Source of the DNA: Thalassospira indica
GTDB lineage: Bacteria > Pseudomonadota > Alphaproteobacteria > Rhodospirillales > Thalassospiraceae
Direction of reading: 5' to 3'
Assembly (NCBI RefSeq): GCF_003403095.1
Contig: NZ_CP031555.1
Coordinates: 2,088,001-2,152,000 of the forward strand
Length of the DNA: 64,000 bases
Part shown: positions 37,480 through 44,886 of the stretch, in pieces
Layout of the letters: each line of letters begins with the position of its first letter
Numbering within the stretch: position 1 is the first letter of the stretch
The notes under the pieces: model-generated
Told to the model about the DNA's origin: nothing
What the model saw: only the letters and a program-made list of their open reading frames with translations
Databases searched by the model: none
Program-made: the position numbers and the translations under genes

Positions 37480-39518
37480 GGCCGGTCCCCTTCATGGGAC
37501 GTCTCGGTATAGCCAAGTGGGAAGCCAGCCCTGTTTTCATTGTTCCTCAGTACCGTCATGTCGCGGTCATAGGGCAGTTTGATCAGGATTGTTGTTCCGC
37601 CTTCTTCGCCAACACTAACCGACAGGGATCCGTCATGGGCCTCGATGATGCGTTTGGTCAGATGCAATCCAAGCCCGACCCCCTGGATTTTGACCGAATC
37701 CCGTCCGCGGTAAAAGGCGTTCAAAACATTCTGCAGATCGTCGGCGGCAATGCCCGGGCCTTCATCAACGACCCGGATATAGACATAGCCATTGGCAGCC
37801 CTTTCGGCTGAAATCCAGACGGCAGCACCCGGCGCATATTTTCGCGCATTCTCGATCAGGTTGATCAGCGCACGTTCCATCAGGATCCGGTCAATCTCGA
37901 CGATCACAACATCGCTTTGAATCAGGCTGATATTCTGGCCGGGGACCTCGCGTTGGCGCTGTGCGATCAAATCGCGCAGAAACGCATCGATGGCAACAGC
38001 CTCACGCGTGGTGGTGAATGTCGCGCTATCAAGGGTTTCCTTGGTCAGGAACGCATCGACAAGGCCCGAAAGCTGCCGGGCATTGGACTGGATCGTCGAC
38101 AGCCGGTTCAAAACGCTTTCAGGTTCCTTTTGCAAATGTAGTCCGAGGATTTCAGCAGACCGCTGAATGATCGCAAGCGGGGTTCGGAATTCATGTGACA
38201 GCATGGTGATAAAGGTACGCTGTTCACTGGCAAGCTGGTCGGCCCGCTGGCCGGAGGCAAGGGCATCAACACGCCGGTTGATCACGCCATAGGTGCGATA
38301 GGCCATGGCGATGGCGACCAGCACAAGCTGAATAAACGAACTGAGGGCAAAGATGCTTGTGGTAAATCCGTTGACCGGCAACCACCCGATCAGCAGCAGC
38401 AAATGCGCCATCGCCCCGATGGTCGGAACACCAAGCGCGACCATCAAATAACTCATCTGGAATGTGTGCTTCTGGCGATATCCGCGATACATCAGATTGA
38501 TCAGCAAAACCGCAAGCAGGAATATCTGAGGCCCGAAAAACACTTTGGCATACAGGATATACCAGTCCGATGTGGCGGTCAGAAAACCTGCCATCGCCAG
38601 AAACGAATACCCGATCATGATCCTAAACAGCGGCCGGTTCTCGCGATCAAGACGGGTCATATAGCTCCACATCATGATGCTTGTACCAAGCGCAAACGCC
38701 GTTCCGGTTCCCGTCACGAAGTCCGAGGCCAACGACCATAACGGTTTGAAAATCAGTTGGGCATAGCCCGTCACCCCGAACGAAATCAGAAATAGCGAAA
38801 AGATATAACCCGAATACCAAAGAACAGACCGATCCCCCGACATCACGCCAAACGCGAAATAAATCCCGAATGCAAGAAGCAGAACACCAAGGGTTGCCCC
38901 CTTGATGAAACTGTTGCTGCCAGATTTGGTAATCAGCGCCGTATCGGGCAGGAGTTCGGCCTCAAAGACATGCGCGCTGTTGGTATGGACCGCGATAACC
39001 AGCCAATATTCGCCAAGTGACAGTTTCGGCCATTCGGCAACGTGCGAAAGATTTTGCAGGCCACCCTTGGCTCTTGGAATTCGGTCGCCGAGATGTTCCT
39101 GCCAGATGATCTGGCGCGCGTCATTTGACAGGATGCTAATCTCGATATCATTCAGATACACATGTCCGATATCGATAAAGGCGCTTCTTCCCGTTCGTCC
39201 GGGCTGATCAACGATTTTGACCGGCGCGCGATACCAGATGGTGCGATCTGTATAGCCCGGACCGCGTGCCTCAAGGACAGAGGCGAATTCAGATTCGGCA
39301 ATCGACGGGATTTTGAATGTGCTTTCCACTTTGCGGTCTGTCACCAACCGCGTCAGATAGCGGTTCAGATTGATAACTTCCGCAGGTCCGCTGGGCGGCA
39401 GGACGAGTGTTTTGGCAACCTCATGCGCAGCAATTTTGGGTCCGTAAACGGCAAAAATGCCGGACGCGGTCACAATCAACATCGCAAAAAGAAACATATT
39501 CAAGCGGATGCTGCGCAA
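37476..39518 (-). CDS. 7TM (7TMR-DISM) sensor histidine kinase, intact
   Basis: A 680-residue membrane histidine kinase, paralogue of the following gene. N-terminal anchor about 8-26, an extracellular DISM-type beta domain (about 35-200), seven TM helices about 205-410, HisKA with MLSHEFRTPLAIIQRSAE (His442), and a complete HATPase: N-box INLIENARKYAPG, G1 VVDEGPGIAADD, and G2 IQGVGLGLHLTKRI. DISM domains often sense carbohydrates or other small ligands, but the ligand here is unknown. It is followed by the degenerate paralogue with an ATGA overlap, so the two are co-translated and could form heterodimers signalling to the nearby OmpR-type regulator. Confidence 0.93.
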   Translation of the reverse strand: MRSIRLNMFLFAMLIVTASGIFAVYGPKIAAHEVAKTLVLPPSGPAEVINLNRYLTRLVTDRKVESTFKIPSIAESEFASVLEARGPGYTDRTIWYRAPVKIVDQPGRTGRSAFIDIGHVYLNDIEISILSNDARQIIWQEHLGDRIPRAKGGLQNLSHVAEWPKLSLGEYWLVIAVHTNSAHVFEAELLPDTALITKSGSNSFIKGATLGVLLLAFGIYFAFGVMSGDRSVLWYSGYIFSLFLISFGVTGYAQLIFKPLWSLASDFVTGTGTAFALGTSIMMWSYMTRLDRENRPLFRIMIGYSFLAMAGFLTATSDWYILYAKVFFGPQIFLLAVLLINLMYRGYRQKHTFQMSYLMVALGVPTIGAMAHLLLLIGWLPVNGFTTSIFALSSFIQLVLVAIAMAYRTYGVINRRVDALASGQRADQLASEQRTFITMLSHEFRTPLAIIQRSAEILGLHLQKEPESVLNRLSTIQSNARQLSGLVDAFLTKETLDSATFTTTREAVAIDAFLRDLIAQRQREVPGQNISLIQSDVVIVEIDRILMERALINLIENARKYAPGAAVWISAERAANGYVYIRVVDEGPGIAADDLQNVLNAFYRGRDSVKIQGVGLGLHLTKRIIEAHDGSLSVSVGEEGGTTILIKLPYDRDMTVLRNNENRAGFPLGYTETSHEGDRP

Positions 39519-39754
39519 AATTCCCCCGGTTTCAGCCCCTTCATCTTGTGATAGCGGGTTTTTGACCGAAGGTCATCGCTTTTATCCGAATATCGCCGTG
39601 TTTGCCTGTTAACGGATTGATTGCCAGTTTGGCACTAGAATAGGCGCTGAAATATGCCGATTGCCGGTGGCATTGCGCCGCCACTTTGATATAACCGGCA
39701 GTCAGAATGAATTGACCGGGCATAATGCCCGCAAAGCAAGCAGAGACACAGAAT

Positions 39755-41104
39755 ATGAGCCGCAAGTATTTTGGCACCGATGGCATTCGCGGAACTGCCA
39801 ATACAGCGCCGATGACCGCAGAAGTCGCCCTGAAAGTCGGGATGGCTGCCGGCCATTATTTCACCCGTGGTGATCACCGCCACAAGGTCGTGATTGGCAA
39901 GGATACCCGACTGTCGGGCTACATGCTTGAACCCGCCCTTGTTGCCGGTTTCACCTCGATGGGGATGGATGTCATGCTGGTCGGCCCAATGCCGACCCCG
40001 GCGGTCGCCATGCTGACCAAATCGATGCGCGCTGATATCGGTGTGATGATCTCGGCCTCCCACAACCCGTTCCAGGATAACGGCATCAAGCTGTTTGGCC
40101 CGGATGGCTTCAAGCTGTCGGACGAGGTCGAACTTGAAATCGAAGCCCTGATGGAAAGCGATCTTTCGGGCAAACTGGTGCCGGCCAATGCGCTGGGCCG
40201 TGCCAAACGCATTGATGATGCGCCCGGCCGTTATATCGAGGCCGTCAAATCATCCCTGCCGGGCACCGTCACGCTTGAAGGTCTGCGCATCGTGCTTGAT
40301 TGCGCCCATGGTGCCGGCTATTCCGTTGCGCCCAAGGTTCTGCGTGAACTGGGTGCCGACGTAATTGAAATCGGCACCAGCCCGAATGGTCTGAACATCA
40401 ATGATCAGTGCGGGTCGACCTACACCAAAACCATGTGTGACCGGGTTCTGGCCGAAAAGGCCGATGTCGGGATTGCCCTTGATGGCGATGCCGACCGCGT
40501 CCAGATGTGTGATGAAAAGGGACATCTGATCGACGGTGACCAGTTGATGGGCCTTGTCGTAACCCACTGGAAACGCACCGGTCAGCTGCGCGGTAACGCG
40601 CTGGTCGCAACCGTGATGTCGAACCTTGGTCTTGAACGCTACCTTGAAAGCAACGATGTCCGTCTGATCCGCACCAAGGTTGGTGATCGCTATGTTGTCG
40701 AACAGATGCGCGCCCTTGATTGCAATGTCGGCGGTGAACAGTCGGGCCATATCGTGCTGTCCGACTTCGCATCGACCGGAGATGGCCTGTTGGCAGCCCT
40801 TCAGGTGCTGGCCGTCCTTGCCAGCCGCGAAGGCCCGGTGTCTGAACTCAGCCGCGTGTTCGAACCGCTGCCGCAGATCCTGAAAAATGTGCGCTACAGT
40901 GCCGGTTCTGATCCGTTGGCGCAAAGCAGCGTCATCGAAGCCATATCCCTGGCAGAACGGGCCTTTAACGGTGACGGTCGTATCCTGATCCGTAAATCTG
41001 GCACCGAACCGCTGATCCGTGTGATGGCCGAAGGCGATGACGCGATTAAGGTCGAACAGATCGTTGATGGCATCGTTGCCGAAATCACCGCTGTTGCCGG
41101 TTAA
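39755..41104 (+). CDS. glmM: Phosphoglucosamine mutase GlmM
   Basis: Interconverts glucosamine-6-phosphate and glucosamine-1-phosphate for UDP-GlcNAc synthesis. 449 residues starting [16 protein letters not shown], phosphoserine loop [19 protein letters not shown], metal loop [11 protein letters not shown], sugar loop GGEQSGHIV and phosphate-binding [15 protein letters not shown]. The ATG at 39755 matches family N-termini; the ten residues upstream do not. The Shine-Dalgarno is weak. It is separated from folP by the inserted two-component genes. Confidence 0.96.
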   Translation: MSRKYFGTDGIRGTANTAPMTAEVALKVGMAAGHYFTRGDHRHKVVIGKDTRLSGYMLEPALVAGFTSMGMDVMLVGPMPTPAVAMLTKSMRADIGVMISASHNPFQDNGIKLFGPDGFKLSDEVELEIEALMESDLSGKLVPANALGRAKRIDDAPGRYIEAVKSSLPGTVTLEGLRIVLDCAHGAGYSVAPKVLRELGADVIEIGTSPNGLNINDQCGSTYTKTMCDRVLAEKADVGIALDGDADRVQMCDEKGHLIDGDQLMGLVVTHWKRTGQLRGNALVATVMSNLGLERYLESNDVRLIRTKVGDRYVVEQMRALDCNVGGEQSGHIVLSDFASTGDGLLAALQVLAVLASREGPVSELSRVFEPLPQILKNVRYSAGSDPLAQSSVIEAISLAERAFNGDGRILIRKSGTEPLIRVMAEGDDAIKVEQIVDGIVAEITAVAG

Positions 41105-41153
41105 CCGGTCATTGTGACGAAAACCTGATATCTGCAGGATAAGGAAGGGTCGT

Positions 41154-41951
41154 ATGAAGGGTCGTGTCTTGATTATTGCCGGGTCGGATTGTTCCGGTGG
41201 GGCCGGAATTCAGGCCGATATCAAATCGGTGACGGCCCTTGGCGGCTATGCTGCAACTGCGATAACGGCCCTCACGGTGCAAAATACCACCGGAGTCTTC
41301 GATGTTCTTGGCATCGATCCCGACATGATCGTCCATCAGGCCACCGTGACGATTGATGATATTGGCGCGGATGCGCTTAAAACCGGGATGCTGCATTCGG
41401 TGCCGGTCATTACCGCCGTGGCGGAATTCATCAAATCAAAGGCTGCTGGTATTCCGGTCGTTGTAGACCCGGTGATGGTGTCGCAAAGCGGTTCACGCCT
41501 GCTTCAGGAAGACGCGGTAGAGGCCCTTATCACCCATATGGTGCCGCTTGCGACCGTGCTGACACCAAATATTCCAGAGGCCGAAGTATTATCAGGTATG
41601 AAAATCACCAGCGAAGCTGATATGATTGCTGCAGCGCACAAAATTGGTGATCTCGGTTGCGAGGCTGTCCTGATCAAAGGTGGTCACGCCGACGGGGACA
41701 AAATCGTCGATATCTTGTGGCGCCGGGATCGCGATATCGAAGGTTTCGAAGATACGCGCATTCCGTCTGAGAATAATCATGGTACGGGCTGCTCGCTTGC
41801 AAGTGCCATTGCAACCGGGCTGGCTCAGGGCATGGGATTAAGTGATTCCGTTGCCCGTGCGCGGGCATATGTCCGTGAAGCCATCCGAACCGCACCGGAC
41901 TTTGGCAAAGGAAACGGTCCGCTAAACCATGCGCATCCTGTGACCGGTTAG
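41154..41951 (+). CDS. thiD: Hydroxymethylpyrimidine (phosphate) kinase ThiD
   Basis: Successively phosphorylates HMP and HMP-phosphate in thiamine synthesis. The 265-residue ribokinase-fold protein has the typical start (VLIIAGSDCSGGAGIQADIKS), TALTVQNTTGV, VVDPVMVSQSG, LTPNIPEAEVLSG and the C-terminal anion hole NNHGTGCSLASAIA with its catalytic Asp-equivalent region. AAGGAAGG lies upstream. It sits 49 bases after glmM and directly before the FRG-domain gene; its product is the substrate of ThiE at 8.1 kb. Confidence 0.94.
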   Translation: MKGRVLIIAGSDCSGGAGIQADIKSVTALGGYAATAITALTVQNTTGVFDVLGIDPDMIVHQATVTIDDIGADALKTGMLHSVPVITAVAEFIKSKAAGIPVVVDPVMVSQSGSRLLQEDAVEALITHMVPLATVLTPNIPEAEVLSGMKITSEADMIAAAHKIGDLGCEAVLIKGGHADGDKIVDILWRRDRDIEGFEDTRIPSENNHGTGCSLASAIATGLAQGMGLSDSVARARAYVREAIRTAPDFGKGNGPLNHAHPVTG

Positions 41952-41955
41952 TAAA

Positions 41956-42642
41956 ATGAAGACAATAGAGATCAAGGATTTTACCCACTTTCTCGAGGAG
42001 GTAAGGTCTCATTCCACTTGGACTTGGTCACTATTCCGTGGTCAAGCAGACTTAGAATGGTCACTGAAGCCTAAGCTGGCTAGGACAGCATTCGGTAGCC
42101 GCTCCGAACGAGAACTGTTCGATGCTTGGAAGAGGCGAGCTCGCGAATTCGTACCTCTTTTACCTGCGAACGACTGGGAGTGGCTTATGCTTGCCCAGCA
42201 TCATGGATTGCCAACTAGGCTTCTTGACTGGACCCAAAACCCTCTCGTCGCCGGCTTTTTTGCTTGTAAGGATCATCCGACTAAAGACGCTGCTATTTGG
42301 ATGCATCGTCCACAGAAAATTCTCAGTCCGAAAGCAATAGAAAAGAATCCGTTTGAAATCTCAGAAGTCTGCCTGTTAAGGCCATCGAGCGTTAGCCCTC
42401 GAGTGGCCTCGCAATCAGGGATGTTCACAGTGCATGGTCAGCGATGCTGGGACTTGCTCGACAGCACAAAATCGGAAACGATCAAGTATCAAATAGACTC
42501 TAAGCTCAAAACTCAGTTTATGGATGAACTGTCTTTTCTTGGGGTCAATTATGCAAAGGTGTTTCCAGATTTGGATGGTTTAGCTCGACAGCTAACTTGG
42601 GTGTGCGAGCGCGGTGATGATTTGGAGCGAGAGATTACTTAA
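41956..42642 (+). CDS. FRG-domain protein, probably horizontally acquired
   Basis: A 228-residue protein with the FRG domain: the name-giving SLFRGQADLEWSLKPKLAR (residues 25-43) and the second block LMLAQHHGLPTRLLDWTQNP (77-96). The biochemical role of FRG domains is not established; they recur in accessory and defence-type loci. Codon usage differs sharply from the neighbours (AGG, CTA, ATA, TCT frequent; lower GC). It starts four bases after the thiD stop with no Shine-Dalgarno, so translation may depend on coupling to thiD. No partner genes or mobile-element ends were seen beside it. Domain call good, function unknown. Confidence 0.85.
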   Translation: MKTIEIKDFTHFLEEVRSHSTWTWSLFRGQADLEWSLKPKLARTAFGSRSERELFDAWKRRAREFVPLLPANDWEWLMLAQHHGLPTRLLDWTQNPLVAGFFACKDHPTKDAAIWMHRPQKILSPKAIEKNPFEISEVCLLRPSSVSPRVASQSGMFTVHGQRCWDLLDSTKSETIKYQIDSKLKTQFMDELSFLGVNYAKVFPDLDGLARQLTWVCERGDDLEREIT

Positions 42643-42766
42643 CGCTTGATATTTGGCGTGTCTGTTGAACGAATACTGAGCAAGAGTTTATCGATGAAGG
42701 CGACAGTGAGTATCGGGTTTTATACCGATTAAATGGTTGGTTACGGTTTTGAGCGCTAGGTGCTAA

Positions 42767-43117
42767 ATGAATACAAGAATGCTGCGCCGTGCGATTCTGG
42801 CTGGCGGGATCGCCGTTCTGGCCGTCGTCAGTTTCGGCAACCCGCACCGTCATGTTGCCGACCTTTTCTGGCCGGGTGATGCCGCACCCTGGGAACATGT
42901 CACTGCGGTCTATGTCCCCGATGTCGACCAACCTACCCGGGTCAAGATATCCGAGGCCACCTATGACGATCTTGCAGCCTGCCGCGATCACGTAATGGAA
43001 CAGGCGGCCGCGCAGGGCGACCCAAACCTTGAAAAGGGTCGCTTTGAATGCGCCATCGGATTTTATGCCGACAAGGATGATGGCACGGGCGGCGAATACC
43101 GCCTGATCGTCAAGTAA
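42767..43117 (+). CDS. Small exported or membrane-anchored hypothetical protein
   Basis: A 116-residue protein of unknown function. An N-terminal hydrophobic stretch (AILAGGIAVLAVVSFG, about 8-25) after two Arg looks like a signal anchor; the rest is soluble and periplasmic, ending FECAIGFYADKDDGTGGEYRLIVK minus ends. Two Cys (CRDH, ECAIG) could form a disulfide. Codon usage is native, unlike the FRG gene just upstream. No close family recognised. Confidence 0.65.
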   Translation: MNTRMLRRAILAGGIAVLAVVSFGNPHRHVADLFWPGDAAPWEHVTAVYVPDVDQPTRVKISEATYDDLAACRDHVMEQAAAQGDPNLEKGRFECAIGFYADKDDGTGGEYRLIVK

Positions 43118-43145
43118 GTAATCAGTTGTCCTGTTTGTTCGAAGG

Positions 43146-44021
43146 CTAAAGCACGTACCAAAGCAATGCGGGCAGGGCGATGGCAGCCAGGAAGCTTGAA
43201 CTGATCACCACACCGGCGACTTCTTCCGGCTCGCGGTTATAAAGCTGCGCAAACAGGTAGCAGAACACAGCCACCGGCATCGAACATTGCAATATCACAA
43301 CGCCGCGTTCCATGCCGGTCAGTCCCATGACTTCCGACAGACCCAAACCAACCCCGAAACCCATACCAAGGCGCAGCACACTCAATGCCGTGCTGCGTGC
43401 AAGGCTGACCGGGCGTAGTTTGGCGAGTGATACACCAAGGGTAAACAGCATCAACGGAATGGTCAGTTGCCCGATCAGGTTGGTGGTGTTGTAAAGCCAT
43501 TCGGGCACCGGCGTTTCAGTGGCAAGGAACCCCGTGGCAATCAGGGTTGCCGGAATGATCGGCATCTTGGCAAGCGACTTGATCGAAAAGCTGCCCGATA
43601 CGAACGCAACACCGATGGTCAACTGGATCACGACATAGGCGGCAAAGAACGCCACCGAAAGCGCCAAGCCTTCCTGCCCATAGGCCAGCATACACAGCGG
43701 CAAGCCAACGTTGCCGACATTTGGCCAGGTCAGCGATTGCAGATAAGTGCGCGGCGACAGGTTAAAGACCTTAAGCACCGGCCAGCCGATCAGGGCAAAG
43801 ATCACATTGGCTGCAAGGGCGGCTGTCCCCATCAGAACCAGCGTATCACCGCCTAGCTCCACCGTCGCAAGGGCGGCAAAGGTCAGACAGGGTGTCGCGA
43901 AATAGGTGACGATGGATGTGACAAGGTTGGTGTCAAAATGTTTGCCAGCACGGGCCCAGAAATATCCCAGTCCGGTGGTGATGAAAACCGGGGCCAAAAT
44001 CGCAAAAATATCGGCAAACAT
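43146..44021 (-). CDS. AEC-family (auxin efflux carrier-like) transporter
   Basis: Inner-membrane carrier of 291 residues with about ten TM helices and the AEC two-repeat arrangement: N-terminal block IFAILAPVFITTGLGYFWARAGK minus ends, FATPCLTFAALATVEL, then a second half with LTIPLMLFTLGVSLAKL (family-typical Pro-containing helix) and GVVILQCSMPVAVFCYLFA. Bacterial members move malonate, malate or similar organic acids, but specificity is not readable here. Divergent from the GmhB-like gene across 200 bases; convergent with the small exported protein. Confidence 0.9.
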   Translation of the reverse strand: MFADIFAILAPVFITTGLGYFWARAGKHFDTNLVTSIVTYFATPCLTFAALATVELGGDTLVLMGTAALAANVIFALIGWPVLKVFNLSPRTYLQSLTWPNVGNVGLPLCMLAYGQEGLALSVAFFAAYVVIQLTIGVAFVSGSFSIKSLAKMPIIPATLIATGFLATETPVPEWLYNTTNLIGQLTIPLMLFTLGVSLAKLRPVSLARSTALSVLRLGMGFGVGLGLSEVMGLTGMERGVVILQCSMPVAVFCYLFAQLYNREPEEVAGVVISSSFLAAIALPALLWYVL

Positions 44022-44227
44022 AGAACGTTATTCCTTGAAGATCTTTTTATCGTGGCGCGTGACTTGAAGCGAAATTGTCACGTCTTTCAGTTGCTCTGCA
44101 AGTGAATAATGGTAATACCAATTTCTTTTCCGCACCCCGGAAAAAGGTTTGAGGCTTGTGAAGTCTTGCTTTTGCAAATGCCTTTGCGCCATTGTGGGCG
44201 AAACCCGACCATGCAAAAGGCCCCTTG

Positions 44228-44863
44228 ATGACCGGTTCTTCGAACGAAACTGTGAAGCGTCACCTGATTGATCCGGCGCCGCGCTTTCGCGATCAACGCA
44301 ACCCGGTTCCGGCTGTCTTTCTGGATCGGGACGGGGTGATTAACGAGGAAGTCCACTACCTGTCAGATGTTGCCGATCTTAAACTGATCAACGGCACGGC
44401 AGAGGCGATCAAACGCCTCAATGATGCAGGCATCCCGGTGATTGTCGTCACCAACCAGTCTGGTGTCGCGCGGGGCTATCTCACCGAAGACCAGCTTTTT
44501 GAAATCCACAAGGCATTGGTTGCCATGCTTGCCGATCACAAGGCATCGGTGCAGGGCATCTATTATTCGCCCTATCATCCAAGCGGGCAGGGCGATTATC
44601 GCCGCGAAAGTACGTGTCGCAAACCAGAACCCGGCATGCTTCTGGCTGCAAGTGACGAGTTTGCCATCAACCTCTCTGAAAGCGTCCTGATCGGTGATCG
44701 CATCAATGATATCCGTGCCGGGCACGCGGCGGGCACAAAGGCCATCATCGTCAGAACCGGCCACGGCGCAAAGGAAGCCATCCTGCCCGAGGCCCGGGAG
44801 GCAGATTTTATTGCCGATGATCTGGCTATGGCGGTTGATCACATCCTGACCAAGCGGCAATAG
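44228..44863 (+). CDS. gmhB: GmhB-like HAD phosphatase lacking most zinc ligands
   Basis: HAD-superfamily phosphatase resembling D,D-heptose 1,7-bisphosphate 7-phosphatase (LPS heptose pathway) or the HisB N-domain. 211 residues from ATG 44228 (AAAAGG upstream): catalytic FLDRDGVINE (Asp33, Asp35), VIVVTNQSGVARG, CRKPEPGM and VLIGDRINDIRAG. E. coli GmhB binds structural Zn through CPHHP...CDCRKP; here the same segments read SPYHP and STCRKP, leaving only one of the four ligands (Cys130). Therefore heptose specificity is a guess from overall similarity. The stop is 24 bases from the convergent TPR/OGT-like gene. Confidence 0.8.
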   Translation: MTGSSNETVKRHLIDPAPRFRDQRNPVPAVFLDRDGVINEEVHYLSDVADLKLINGTAEAIKRLNDAGIPVIVVTNQSGVARGYLTEDQLFEIHKALVAMLADHKASVQGIYYSPYHPSGQGDYRRESTCRKPEPGMLLAASDEFAINLSESVLIGDRINDIRAGHAAGTKAIIVRTGHGAKEAILPEAREADFIADDLAMAVDHILTKRQ

Positions 44864-44886
44864 GGCGCGTTTCAGGCAGGCCGTGG

